This document shows, piece by piece, positions 54,090-62,741 of a stretch of 64,000 nt of DNA (positions are counted from its first letter, which is position 1; every line of letters starts with the position of its first letter). The stretch is from Lachnospiraceae bacterium (lineage in GTDB: Bacteria; Bacillota; Clostridia; Lachnospirales; Lachnospiraceae). The position numbers were made by a program, and so were the translations under genes. The notes beneath the pieces are model-generated. The model worked only from the letters and a program-made list of their open reading frames with translations. It searched no databases and was not told where the DNA came from. The stretch spans positions 31,394 to 95,393 of the forward strand of contig JAGPFR010000004.1 in NCBI GenBank assembly GCA_018056425.1, read 5' to 3'.

Positions 54090-54851
54090 TTATTCCTGCT
54101 CGTACTTTCTTCTATCGTGATGTCTGATCCTGTTGTATCTCCTGATTGCCCTCTTCTCCTGCATGCGGGCAAAGAAATACGGTTTTGTTTTGAGATTGCA
54201 TGCTTCCTCAAAGCTGATGACGTTGTAGAGATTTTCTCTTAAGAACTCAAATATGGTCTCTCTGCCGTCAAGATTCTCGGTGCTGCAATTTACACACATG
54301 GTAAGGACGCCGCTCTTATGATGCTTCCATGAAGGTGATGCGGGTATGCACTTTACTCCCTCAAGCATATAAGGGGATTTGCTCATTCCGTCGGATATAT
54401 ATCTGAGTCCGAGCTTCCTGCAGGCCTTCAGCGTCTCTCTGTCATATGAGTGATGAGGAGCCACAAATACTTCCGTATCAAGTCCATTCTGGGAAAGGAG
54501 ATGCTTTCCTTCCCTGAGCATCTTGAGCTGTGATTCGTATGATCTTCCAGCAAACTCGGTGGGAACATCACCCGACAATATGCCTATACTCTTTCCTGTA
54601 GAAAGATGATGGTTTCCGTGCATCGCAATGGTCCATCCGTCTTCCTTAAGTCTTCTCATGAGTCCCCAGAAATCCCTGTTGAACGTACCCTTTACGAGCT
54701 TGGGATCCTTATTATCCGGAACTATACAAAGAAGCGGCTTGATACCGGTCTCATCAAAGAAATTCTTGAACAGTATAAACTTATCCAGATCCATGGTGGG
54801 ACAGATGTCCTCAAGCCTTACAACTATAGGATAATTAACCTTTTTACGCAT
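54090..54851 (-). CDS. DUF2334-type polysaccharide deacetylase-like protein
   Basis: First gene of the glycan operon. The 253-residue sequence has VVRLEDICPTMDLDKF at strand one, MHGNHHLSTGKS, an EFAGRSYESQLKMLREGKHLL helix and VFVAPHHSYDRETLKACRKLGLRYISDG. This is the DUF2334 pattern, related to carbohydrate esterase 4 (metal-binding Asp and His pairs). It may remove acetyl groups from a sugar or peptidoglycan precursor. No signal peptide, so a cytoplasmic place of action is likely. It lies 22 bases before the aminotransferase. Confidence 0.82.
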   Translation of the reverse strand: MRKKVNYPIVVRLEDICPTMDLDKFILFKNFFDETGIKPLLCIVPDNKDPKLVKGTFNRDFWGLMRRLKEDGWTIAMHGNHHLSTGKSIGILSGDVPTEFAGRSYESQLKMLREGKHLLSQNGLDTEVFVAPHHSYDRETLKACRKLGLRYISDGMSKSPYMLEGVKCIPASPSWKHHKSGVLTMCVNCSTENLDGRETIFEFLRENLYNVISFEEACNLKTKPYFFARMQEKRAIRRYNRIRHHDRRKYEQE

Positions 54852-54926
54852 GTCCCCATCCTTTCCGTTCTATCCCCATAAAACAGCTTTAGCGATACAA
54901 GGAAATATTTAACCAAAGTTAGTTAT

Positions 54927-54955
54927 ATTTTATGATATTTTGGCTTTTATGGCAA
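54927..54955 (-). promoter_or_regulatory. Sigma-A promoter of the glycan operon
   Basis: TTGCCA (54950-54955), 17 bases and TAAAAT (54927-54932) on the minus strand, about 75 bases before the DUF2334 gene. The -35 is next to the stop of the small upstream ORF. Confidence 0.75.
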
Positions 54956-54957
54956 CT

Positions 54958-55266
54958 TTACGGGGTGCCAAGGTCCCAATCTTCCCAAACCTCTTCCAGC
55001 GCACTGTGATACCCGCTGAGCTTCTCATACTCATCCCTGCCTTCGGGATCATCGCAGTCTTCGATATCATACTTTTCGAAGAACTCCTCACAATCTTCGA
55101 TAAGTTGTTCATAATCTTCCAATACGGTTTTCACATCCGTATTTTCCGTATAAAAGACCATTTCAACAGGTTCCGGAAGTTCCATCGTGGTATAGGTTCC
55201 ATTGACCTCCGGAAGCGTAAAGTCCGTCGAGGGTTTGCTATGCTGCGCGGCTGCCCACTTGCACAT
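54958..55266 (-). CDS. Acidic hypothetical protein, possibly truncated
   Basis: This 102-residue frame is strongly acidic (DYEQLIEDCEEFFEKYDIEDCDDPEGRDEYEKL). Start ATG 55266 has no SD, and an internal ATG 55185 has its nearest GGAGG 18 bases away. The frame is open upstream into the tRNA terminator, so this may be the C-terminal remnant of a longer gene or a gene with an odd start. No homologue is recognised. The sequence composition (regular acidic heptads, no stop) argues that it is or was coding. Confidence 0.45.
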   Translation of the reverse strand: MCKWAAAQHSKPSTDFTLPEVNGTYTTMELPEPVEMVFYTENTDVKTVLEDYEQLIEDCEEFFEKYDIEDCDDPEGRDEYEKLSGYHSALEEVWEDWDLGTP

Positions 55267-55297
55267 AACAATAAACAGTCTAAAGTATTTCGGAGTA

Positions 55298-55330
55298 AAA
55301 AAAAGCCCGAAACCTGTTCAGGTTTCGGGC
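55298..55330 (-). terminator. Rho-independent terminator of the tRNA cluster
   Basis: GCCCGAAACCTG/CAGGTTTCGGGC, 12 bp, with a run of eight T on the minus strand directly behind tRNA-Thr. Confidence 0.95.
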
Positions 55331-55333
55331 AAG

Positions 55334-55406
55334 AGCTGATGACCAGAATCGAACTGGTGACCTCCGCCTTACCAAGGCGACGCTCTACCGACTGAGCCAC
55401 ATCAGC
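55334..55406 (-). tRNA. tRNA-Thr (GGT anticodon)
   Basis: The minus strand has acceptor stem GCTGATG/CATCAGC, a D arm with GGCTCAGTCGGTAGAGC, anticodon loop TTGGTAA (anticodon GGT) and T loop GTTCGATTC. The CCA is not encoded. Third of three tRNAs. Confidence 0.93.
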
Positions 55407-55407
55407 G

Positions 55408-55481
55408 TAGCGAGGGGGAGATTCGAACTCTCGACACCGCGGGTATGAACCGCGTGCTCTAGCCAACTGAGCTACCTCGCC
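55408..55481 (-). tRNA. tRNA-Met (CAT anticodon), elongator type
   Basis: Acceptor stem GGCGAGG with CCTCGCT, D arm with AGCTCAGTTGGCTAGAGC, anticodon loop TTCATAC (CAT), T loop GTTCGAATC. The paired first position (G-U) and GGTAGCTCAG type argue for the elongator rather than the initiator. CCA not encoded. Confidence 0.9.
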
Positions 55482-55491
55482 TCAAAAAAAA

Positions 55492-55564
55492 TGGAACCTA
55501 TAGGGCTCGAACCTATGACCCTCTGCTTGTAAGGCAGATGCTCTCCCAGCTGAGCTAAGATTCC
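55492..55564 (-). tRNA. tRNA-Val (TAC anticodon)
   Basis: Acceptor stem GGAATCT with AGGTTCC, D arm with AGCTCAGCTGGGAGAGC, anticodon loop CTTACAA (TAC) and T loop GTTCGAGCC. First tRNA of the cluster, nearest to the promoter. Confidence 0.93.
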
Positions 55565-55601
55565 ATTTTGTTGTCAGCTATTTCGCTGACCGACAAAGGC
55601 T

Positions 55602-55630
55602 ATTTTACATATATGGGGGCATCTTGTCAA
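55602..55630 (-). promoter_or_regulatory. Strong promoter of the tRNA cluster
   Basis: Perfect TTGACA (55625-55630), 17 bases and TAAAAT (55602-55607), about 40 bases before tRNA-Val. Confidence 0.88.
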
Positions 55631-55694
55631 CAAAAAATTTTACTTTTTTTTGAAAAAAAATTTGCCCCCGTAAAATGCAGTGTTTATGCGGTTT

Positions 55695-57458
55695 TTACAT
55701 TCTGTCGGGTGCGGAAAATCCGAGCATGTCGATACATGTCTCGAGCATCTCTTTGGTGAAATTGATCAAAGCGATGTACTCTCCCTTTTTAACTTCATCT
55801 TCCTCGGAAAGGATCTTGGTCTCGTGATAGAACGAGTTGAGCGCATTTGCAAGATCATAAACAAATGCACAGATCCTGTGAGGTGCAAGTTCAGCCTCTG
55901 CTCCTTCCATAACCTGTGAGAAGGTTGAGAGTGCCTTCATAAGATCTTTCTCGGAAGCATTTACGGGTACACCGATCTTAAGGCCTTCGAGCTTTCCTCC
56001 CTGAGCCTCAAACTTTGCGATAATGGACTTGATACGAACGATCGTATAAAGGATGTAAGGGCCGGTGTTTCCTTCGAAGGATATAAATCTCTCCATATCG
56101 AAGATATAGTCCTTAACAGCCTGATTTGAGAGGTCTCCGTATAAAAGCGCGGAAAGTCCGACAATGTCAGCGGTCTGTCTTGCCTCTGCATCGTCGATGT
56201 CCTTGTTTTCTTTTATCTTGTTATACATCTCATTCTGAATATCTCCTATGAGATCTTCGAGACGCATTACTCCGCCGTCACGGGTCTTGAAAGGCTTGCC
56301 GTCCTTGCCGTTCATGGTACCGAAACCGATATGTGAAAGAGTTACCTTATCGGAAACAAGACCTGCCTTGACCGCAGCCCTGAATACCTGCTCGAAGTAA
56401 AGATCCTGACGCTTATCGGTGATGTAGATCATCTGTGCGGGATCGTACTTGGCAACACGCTCTTTGATGGTAGCAAGATCGGTTGTGTTATAAAGGCTTG
56501 CTCCGTCGGATTTAAGAACTATGCAGGGAGGGATCTCCTTGGTATCAGTATCTTTCTTGACATCGATAACTATCGCACCGTCGCTCTCATAAGCTACGCC
56601 GCTTTCCTGCATTTCCTTAACCATATCGGGGATGAGATACTGAACGGTACTTTCACCGTTCCAAAGATCGAAATTAACATGGAGCTTTTCATAGATGCGC
56701 TTCATATCGGATACGGATACATTGATGATGTGATCCCAGAGTGCGCGATATCCCCTCACACCCGACTGAAGCTTAAGAGTTGCTTCAAGCGCACGTGCAT
56801 TGTAATCGGGATCTTCCTTACTCTTAGCGGAAGCGGTAGGATAGATCTCCTCGAGATCTCTTACGGTAAAAGGAGGCTCCTTGGGATACTCTCCTGTGTA
56901 GCTTTCGTCAAAATAAGGAAGGTCGGGCTGGCGGCACTGAATCTCGGTCATAACAAGACCCATGGGCTTACCCCAGTCTCCCATGTGAACGTCACCGATA
57001 ACATTATGTCCCATGTACTTAAGGATACGCTTGATACTCTCTCCGATGATCGCAGGACGAAGATGTCCTACATGAAGAGCCTTTGCTACATTAGGCCCGC
57101 CGTAGTCCACGATGATAGTCCTGGACTCGGGAAGTTCAACTCCATACTTGGCATCCTCTGCCATCTCGGCTACATACTTGGCAAGATACTCGGAGCTGAG
57201 ATTCATGTTGATGAATCCGGGCATAACCGCTTCTGCTGATTCAAAAACAGAACTCTCTTTAAGAGCCTCCGCTACGGCATTGGCAATGTTTATGGGAGCA
57301 CACTTGCACTCCTTGGCAAGTGCCATCGCACCGTTACACTGATATTCACACAGGTCGGGACGGTTTGAAACCGATACCCTTCCCGCTTCTTTCTTATATC
57401 CGGCTTTTTCAAACGCAGAGCCGACTTCTTCGGTTAACAGATCAAGTAATTTCTTCAT
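55695..57458 (-). CDS. argS: Arginyl-tRNA synthetase
   Basis: Class I synthetase of 587 residues that charges tRNA-Arg. The N-terminal additional domain (residues 1-110) has VSNRPDLCEYQCNGAMALAK. The catalytic core has DYGGPNVAKALHVGHLRPAIIGESIKR with HVGH in place of HIGH. IGDVHMGDWGKPMGLVMTEI follows, and MIYITDKRQDLYFEQVFRAA. The C-terminal anticodon-binding DALR domain has ELAPHRICAFVYDLANALNSFYHETKIL. No clear KMSK, as usual in ArgS. It is 22 bases downstream of the frameshifted zinc-ribbon gene. No convincing terminator was found after it. Confidence 0.97.
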   Translation of the reverse strand: MKKLLDLLTEEVGSAFEKAGYKKEAGRVSVSNRPDLCEYQCNGAMALAKECKCAPINIANAVAEALKESSVFESAEAVMPGFINMNLSSEYLAKYVAEMAEDAKYGVELPESRTIIVDYGGPNVAKALHVGHLRPAIIGESIKRILKYMGHNVIGDVHMGDWGKPMGLVMTEIQCRQPDLPYFDESYTGEYPKEPPFTVRDLEEIYPTASAKSKEDPDYNARALEATLKLQSGVRGYRALWDHIINVSVSDMKRIYEKLHVNFDLWNGESTVQYLIPDMVKEMQESGVAYESDGAIVIDVKKDTDTKEIPPCIVLKSDGASLYNTTDLATIKERVAKYDPAQMIYITDKRQDLYFEQVFRAAVKAGLVSDKVTLSHIGFGTMNGKDGKPFKTRDGGVMRLEDLIGDIQNEMYNKIKENKDIDDAEARQTADIVGLSALLYGDLSNQAVKDYIFDMERFISFEGNTGPYILYTIVRIKSIIAKFEAQGGKLEGLKIGVPVNASEKDLMKALSTFSQVMEGAEAELAPHRICAFVYDLANALNSFYHETKILSEEDEVKKGEYIALINFTKEMLETCIDMLGFSAPDRM

Positions 57459-57480
57459 TATAAAATCTCCAAATCATTTT

Positions 57481-57849
57481 CTATCTAAGCATCGAACCGT
57501 AAAGCGTAAAAATCATGATCAAAATGGAAAGACCTATCCTGACACCGGACAATACAAGTGCAGCGGTGGTCAGGGAGCTTTGCTTTTTTCCCTGGGATTT
57601 ACATCTTGCCATATCGATGATCGCAAGAATAAGTCCGACGAAAGGCATCAATATACTGAAAATAAGCGCCATTATCGGAATCATCTTATCGGGAGGAACA
57701 CTTCTCGTTCCGGTTCCCGAACCATTTCCGTATCTGTCCGTTCCGCCGGGTTCGTCAATCCTGATACTGATTCCCATGACAGCACGGCTTACATAGACCT
57801 TGGTCGCTTTTCCATCCGATGGAATAAATACGGATCTGTACTCGGTCAT
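57481..57849 (-). CDS. C-terminal half of a frameshifted zinc-ribbon membrane protein
   Basis: This frame (MTEYRSVFIPSDGKATKVYV...) has two membrane segments near the C-terminus (IPIMALIFSILMPFVGLILAII and VRIGLSILIMIFTLYG). It is not an independent gene in my view: the frame before its ATG continues as PPGYHTIVVTCEG directly onto the zinc-ribbon ORF if one C is removed from the seven-C tract at 57883-57889. The joined protein would have an N-terminal zinc ribbon, a small beta domain and two C-terminal membrane helices. A sequencing or assembly error, or phase variation, explains the break. Confidence 0.7.
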   Translation of the reverse strand: MTEYRSVFIPSDGKATKVYVSRAVMGISIRIDEPGGTDRYGNGSGTGTRSVPPDKMIPIMALIFSILMPFVGLILAIIDMARCKSQGKKQSSLTTAALVLSGVRIGLSILIMIFTLYGSMLR

Positions 57850-57853
57850 TCCC

Positions 57854-58111
57854 TCACAGGTTACGACTATTGTGTGATACCCGGGGGGGAATATCCTTCG
57901 CGATAACCTCTCCCGCTTTTATGATGAATCCGATGTTACACTCCGGGATCGAGATGGTGATCGTATCATTACCCACCGATTCGTTGGAGACTATCATGTT
58001 GTAAAAGTCATCCTTATTCTCATCGTTAATGAGATGCTCGTATCCGCAGTATTCACATACAGCCTTGTTATTCTGAATTTTTAAACCTGCACCGCAATTA
58101 GGACAATTCAT
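57854..58111 (-). CDS. N-terminal zinc-ribbon half of the same frameshifted gene
   Basis: Start at ATG 58111 (MNCPNCGAGLKIQNNKAVCEYCGYEHLIND) behind AAAGGA. The CxxC...CxxC pairs make a zinc ribbon; then comes a beta-rich part with ITISIPECNIGFIIKAGEVIAKDIPP. The frame then fails in the run of seven C and ends at 57854 after a short unrelated tail (RVSHNSRNL). With one C fewer the next frame reads on as GYHTIVVTCEGMTEYRSV into the downstream ORF. The repeat-like IPPGYHTI segment resembles PEGA-type surface domains. Lies 60 bases after queH on the same strand. Confidence 0.75.
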   Translation of the reverse strand: MNCPNCGAGLKIQNNKAVCEYCGYEHLINDENKDDFYNMIVSNESVGNDTITISIPECNIGFIIKAGEVIAKDIPPRVSHNSRNL

Positions 58112-58171
58112 AGCTTGTTCCTTTCTGTGTGTAGTGACCGGTAAATACATTAATACAGATTATACATAAAA

Positions 58172-58819
58172 CTATTCTTCATCGCAATTTCCGCATTTTT
58201 CGCACTGTCGCGAGACCTTGGAATATACGCAGCCGCAGTAATCCTGCCTGTAGAGATCATATTCTTTGGAAAGCTCTATGGATCTTAAATACCCGTTTCT
58301 CTTCTTGAAATCGGACGGAAGATATTTCATGCCGGTCTCCGCTTCTATCTTCATTCCTATCGTATTGATCGCTTCGGAATCTTTAAGCGGTGACAAGGTA
58401 AGTGTCGTAGCATAATAATCAAAGCATCCTGCGGAAAGTGCAGCTTCGGCGGTCCTTCTCATTCTGAGTTCATAACATTTATGACATCTTTCGCCCCGTT
58501 CCGGACACTTCTCGAGGCCTTTTGCAATATTGTAAAAAGAATCCGGATCGTACTGCGCATCCAGGATCTTAATCTCGCATTTACCCTTTTTTTCTGCGTT
58601 GTAGGCGTTTATGAGCCTTATCTGCTCTTCTTTTCTCTTAAGATATTCGGGCTCTTCGCCGATGTTTGGATTGTAGTAATAAACCGTGACATCGCATCTG
58701 TCTGCGAGCCTTTCGATACAGGCACTCGAGCAGGGAGCACAGCATGAATGAAGGAGAACGCGCCCGGCATTCTCCGACAACATGTCCTCCATCAGTTTGT
58801 CATAATTTATCTTGTTCAT
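58172..58819 (-). CDS. queH: Epoxyqueuosine reductase QueH
   Basis: QueH reduces epoxyqueuosine to queuosine in tRNA, using iron-sulfur clusters in place of QueG. The 215-residue sequence has VLLHSCCAPCSSACIERL at the N-terminus, KGLEKCPERGERCHKCYELRMRRTAEAA and DLYRQDYCGCVYS. These cysteine clusters and the DSEAINTIG segment match the family formerly called DUF208. The gene lies between the purL terminator and the frameshifted zinc-ribbon gene. Start at 58819 fits; the purL terminator ends 16 bases upstream. Confidence 0.92.
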   Translation of the reverse strand: MNKINYDKLMEDMLSENAGRVLLHSCCAPCSSACIERLADRCDVTVYYYNPNIGEEPEYLKRKEEQIRLINAYNAEKKGKCEIKILDAQYDPDSFYNIAKGLEKCPERGERCHKCYELRMRRTAEAALSAGCFDYYATTLTLSPLKDSEAINTIGMKIEAETGMKYLPSDFKKRNGYLRSIELSKEYDLYRQDYCGCVYSKVSRQCEKCGNCDEE

Positions 58820-58834
58820 GGATAATAAAGTTAC

Positions 58835-58855
58835 GGGCCGATGAAGTATCGGCCC
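58835..58855 (-). terminator. Terminator after purL
   Basis: GGGCCGAT/ATCGGCCC, 8 bp with a 5-base loop, 11 bases after the purL stop. The following TAACTTTATT is a poor T-run, so leakage into queH is possible. Confidence 0.75.
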
Positions 58856-58866
58856 GCCAGCATTTT

Positions 58867-61800
58867 TTATTTGAAGTACTTAACACCGGATTCAAAGATC
58901 TTAAGATCCTGCTCTCCGTATATGTTGATCGCAACGCCGTTTCCTATACGCTCTGAGTGACACATCTTACCGAAGACTCTTCCGTCGGGTGATGTGATAC
59001 CTTCGACGCATCTGAACGAACCGTTGATGTTGTAATACTCATCCATGGAAGTATTTCCTTCGGGATCTGAGTATACCGTCGCGATCTGACCGTTCTTAAA
59101 GAGCTCATCGAGAACTCCCTCGGGTGCAATGAAACGGCCTTCACCGTGTGATGCAGGGTTTGCATATACATTACCGAGTCCTGCCTCCTGCAGCCAGGGG
59201 CTCTTATCGGATACGACCTTAATGTATGCCATCTTGGAGATATGTCTGCCGATGGTATTGAAGGTCAGGGTAGGTGAATCAGCGGTCTGACCGGTTATCT
59301 TGCCGTTAGGTACAAGTCCGAGCTTGATGATAGCCTGGAATCCGTTACAGATACCGAGGACAAGTCCGTCCCTCTTATCGAGCATTTCTTCAACAGCTTC
59401 CTTGATGGATGCGTTTCTGAATGCGGTAGCGAAGAACTTTGCAGATCCGTCGGGCTCATCACCTGCGGAGAATCCGCCGGGGAACATGATCATCTGAGCC
59501 TGTGAGATTGCCTTCTTAAACTCGGAAACAGATTCTCTGATATCTTCTGCGGTAAGGTTTCTGAAGATCCTTATATCCGCATTTGCACCTGCTCTTTCGA
59601 ATGCCTTTGCGGAATCGTACTCACAGTTGGTTCCGGGGAATACGGGGATGAATACGGTGGGCTTAGCTACCTTATTCTTGCAAACGTATACTTCGGGAGC
59701 CTTGTACTCGGGAATCTCTACTTTATCCTTCTCGTCAGTTGATACTGAGTGGAATACGCCTTCAAGAGTTCCGCACCATGCACTCTTGATATCATCATAA
59801 GAAACTTTGGCTCCTGCATATTCGAATCCGGATGCGGTTACCTCACCTGCAACTTCGAACTCATCCGCATCAAGAAGTGCGGATACTGCAGAAAGCTTGT
59901 CTGCGGGAATCTCGGCTACGATATTACCGAGGCCGTTACCGAATACATCCTTCTCAGATACTGAAGCCTCGATCTTAGCTCCGAGTCCGCAGCCCATTCC
60001 CATCTTGCAGGCGGCTGCTGCAAGTCCCTTTGAATCAAGCGCATATGCGCTGACGATCGCCTTATCGGAAATAAGCTTATAAACGGCGTCGTAGAGCTTA
60101 AGAACCTGTGCATACTCAGGCTTGAAGTCCTTGTCCTTCTTGATCTTGAAGAGAACAAGCTTGTTGCCTGCCGCTTTAAGTTCTGGAGTGATAACTGTCT
60201 TAAGGCTTGAGATATCAACAGCAAATGACACAAGTGTCGGAGGAACATCGATATCTCCGAAGGTTCCGGACATGGAGTCCTTACCGCCGATGGAAGGAAG
60301 TCCATAACCGATCTGCGCATCAAATGATCCGAGGAGTGCGGCAAAAGGCTGGCTCCAGCGGGTCGGTCTTTCATCCATACGTCTGAAGTATTCCTGGAAG
60401 GTAAGTCTTACCTTGCTTACATCACCGCCGTTTGCAGCGATACGTGCAAGGGACTCTGTTACAGCATAAATAGCTCCGTGATAAGGTGACCAGCTTGAAA
60501 GGAAAGGATCAAAGCCGTAGCTCATCATGGTTACGGTATCGGTCTTACCCTCAAGAACGGGGAGCTTCGCGATCATTGCCTGTTCCTCGGTAAGCTGGTA
60601 TTTACCGCCGTAAGGCATTACAACACTTCCTGCACCGATGGATGAGTCAAACATCTCAACAAGGCCTTTCTGTGAGCACTCGTTAAGATCTGAAAGTGTA
60701 TCGATAAGTGCCTTGGAGTAATCCTTGTTCTTAACATCCTCAGCTACGTTATCGAGAGCATACTTATCAAAGTAGGAATCTGCTGAAGGGGATTCAACCT
60801 CAACCTGAGTCTCCTGATGAGCTCCGTTGGTATCGAGAAATGCTCTTGAGATATTAACAACATCCTTGCCTCTCCACTGAAGAACAAGTCTGGGCTCTTC
60901 TGTAACAACGGCAACTTCAACAGCCTCAAGGTTCTCCTCTCCGGCATACTTAAGGAATTCCTGTACATCCCCCGGAGCAACAACTACTGCCATTCTCTCC
61001 TGGGACTCGGAAATTGCAAGCTCGGTTCCGTCAAGACCTGCATACTTCTTGGGAACCTTATCCATATTAACTACAAGACCGTCTGCGAGCTCACCGATAG
61101 CAACGCTGACACCGCCCGCGCCGAAGTCATTACACTTCTTGATGAGCTTTGTTACCTCGGGACGTCTGAACAGTCTCTGGATCTTTCTTTCGGTAGGTGC
61201 ATTACCCTTCTGAACCTCGGCACCGCAGGTATCGATGGACTTTACATTGTGTGCCTTTGATGAACCGGTAGCTCCGCCGATTCCGTCACGTCCGGTTCTT
61301 CCTCCGAGAAGGATGATGATATCACCGGGATCGGAATTTTCCCTGATAACGTTCTTTCTGGGAGCGGCACCCATAACGGCACCAATCTCCATACGCTTTG
61401 CCACATAGTTGGGATGATATATTTCCTTGACATATCCGGTAGCAAGACCGATCTGGTTACCGTATGATGAATATCCGCTTGCAGCGGTTCTTACAAGTTT
61501 CTTCTGAGGAAGCTTTCCGGGAAGAGTCTCGGATACGGGCCCCGTGGGATCGGCAGCACCGGTCACACGCATTGCCTGATATACATATCCTCTTCCTGAA
61601 AGGGGATCTCTTATAGCTCCGCCGAGACATGTAGCGGCGCCTCCGAAAGGCTCGATCTCGGTGGGATGGTTATGGGTCTCGTTCTTGAAGAATACAAGCC
61701 ACTCTTCTGTCTCTTTCTTACCGTCTTTTTCGATCTCAACGGGAACTACGATCGAGCATGCATTGATCTCGTCAGACTTTTCTTCGTCCTCAAGCTTTCC

Positions 61801-62661
61801 TTCTTTTCTCAGACGCTTTGCGGCGATGGTTCCGAGATCCATAAGGCATGAGAACTTGTCGGGGCGGCCCTCGAAGAGGTCCTTTCTGGTGTTCATGTAC
61901 TCTTCAAAAGACTTCTCGAATGCAGCCTTGTATGCACCATCGTCAAACTTAACTCCGGTAAGCTCGGTGGAGAAAGTTGTATGACGGCAGTGATCCGACC
62001 AGTATGTATCAAGCACTCTGATCTCGGTAACGGTGGGATCTCTGTGCTCATCATTCTTGAAATAATTCTGAATGTGAAGGAAATCCTTGAAGGTCATCGC
62101 AAGTCCGAGTGAATCATAGAGCTTCTTAAGCTCTGCCTCGGAGCTGTCTGCAAAACCGTCAAAGGTCTTAACATCCTCGGGCTCGGGATAATTTACGACA
62201 AGAGTGTCAGGTTTATCCATTCCCGCTTCTCTCGAATCAACGGGGTTGATGAGATATCCCTTGATACGCCCAAACTCCTCATCGGTAATATCTCCGATAA
62301 CAGCATATGCAACCGATGTACGGATGATGGGATCTTCGTTCTCGTTAAGGAACTTTATACACTGAACGGCTGAGTCCGCTCTCTGGTCGAACTGTCCGGG
62401 AAGGAATTCAACCGAAAATACTCTTACATTCTCATCAAGAGGAAGTTTCTCCTGATAGATATCATCAACGGGAGGCTCCGAAAAAACCGTCTTGCAGGCA
62501 GTTTCGAAAGTTGCATCCGAAATATTCTCGGAATCGTATCTGATGAACACTCTAATGTCATCGATCTTAATACCGAGGAAATTCCTGACATCATGTCTTA
62601 AGTGTTTTGCCTGTACAGCATAAGGTTTTTTCTTTTCTACATAGACTCTTCTGACGCTCAT
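58867..62661 (-). CDS. purL: Phosphoribosylformylglycinamidine synthase, single-chain (PurL type)
   Basis: FGAM synthase of purine synthesis, ATP- and glutamine-dependent, 1264 residues. Domain order as in proteobacterial PurL: an N-terminal PurS-like region (1-150), a linker, two ATP-grasp-like AIRS halves with TYWSDHCRHTTFSTELTGV, FKNETHNHPTEIEPFGGAATC and SPSADSYFDKYALDNVAED, and a C-terminal glutaminase. In the glutaminase FPGGFSAGDEPDGSA and LGICNGFQAIIKLGL with the Cys nucleophile, then ASHGEGRFIAPEG with the His are visible. Many Firmicutes instead use separate PurS, PurL and PurQ. It is not in a pur operon here. Confidence 0.97.
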   Translation of the reverse strand: MSVRRVYVEKKKPYAVQAKHLRHDVRNFLGIKIDDIRVFIRYDSENISDATFETACKTVFSEPPVDDIYQEKLPLDENVRVFSVEFLPGQFDQRADSAVQCIKFLNENEDPIIRTSVAYAVIGDITDEEFGRIKGYLINPVDSREAGMDKPDTLVVNYPEPEDVKTFDGFADSSEAELKKLYDSLGLAMTFKDFLHIQNYFKNDEHRDPTVTEIRVLDTYWSDHCRHTTFSTELTGVKFDDGAYKAAFEKSFEEYMNTRKDLFEGRPDKFSCLMDLGTIAAKRLRKEGKLEDEEKSDEINACSIVVPVEIEKDGKKETEEWLVFFKNETHNHPTEIEPFGGAATCLGGAIRDPLSGRGYVYQAMRVTGAADPTGPVSETLPGKLPQKKLVRTAASGYSSYGNQIGLATGYVKEIYHPNYVAKRMEIGAVMGAAPRKNVIRENSDPGDIIILLGGRTGRDGIGGATGSSKAHNVKSIDTCGAEVQKGNAPTERKIQRLFRRPEVTKLIKKCNDFGAGGVSVAIGELADGLVVNMDKVPKKYAGLDGTELAISESQERMAVVVAPGDVQEFLKYAGEENLEAVEVAVVTEEPRLVLQWRGKDVVNISRAFLDTNGAHQETQVEVESPSADSYFDKYALDNVAEDVKNKDYSKALIDTLSDLNECSQKGLVEMFDSSIGAGSVVMPYGGKYQLTEEQAMIAKLPVLEGKTDTVTMMSYGFDPFLSSWSPYHGAIYAVTESLARIAANGGDVSKVRLTFQEYFRRMDERPTRWSQPFAALLGSFDAQIGYGLPSIGGKDSMSGTFGDIDVPPTLVSFAVDISSLKTVITPELKAAGNKLVLFKIKKDKDFKPEYAQVLKLYDAVYKLISDKAIVSAYALDSKGLAAAACKMGMGCGLGAKIEASVSEKDVFGNGLGNIVAEIPADKLSAVSALLDADEFEVAGEVTASGFEYAGAKVSYDDIKSAWCGTLEGVFHSVSTDEKDKVEIPEYKAPEVYVCKNKVAKPTVFIPVFPGTNCEYDSAKAFERAGANADIRIFRNLTAEDIRESVSEFKKAISQAQMIMFPGGFSAGDEPDGSAKFFATAFRNASIKEAVEEMLDKRDGLVLGICNGFQAIIKLGLVPNGKITGQTADSPTLTFNTIGRHISKMAYIKVVSDKSPWLQEAGLGNVYANPASHGEGRFIAPEGVLDELFKNGQIATVYSDPEGNTSMDEYYNINGSFRCVEGITSPDGRVFGKMCHSERIGNGVAINIYGEQDLKIFESGVKYFK

Positions 62662-62679
62662 TTTGTATCCTTCTTTCTT

Positions 62680-62717
62680 AAAAAAGGCCTCAGAAAAGAT
62701 TTTCCCTTCTGAAGCCT
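62680..62717 (-). terminator. Rho-independent terminator after the TetR gene
   Basis: AGGCTTCAGAA/TTCTGAGGCCT pairs with one mismatch around an 11-base loop and is followed on the minus strand by a run of T. The purL SD follows, so it may also be an attenuator of purL. Confidence 0.85.
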
Positions 62718-62741
62718 CCTTGTTTCATATAGTGATCATGT

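Noticed and set aside
55131-55466. 111-residue ORF over the tRNA cluster
   Set aside because: It reads through two tRNA genes and the terminator; not a real protein.
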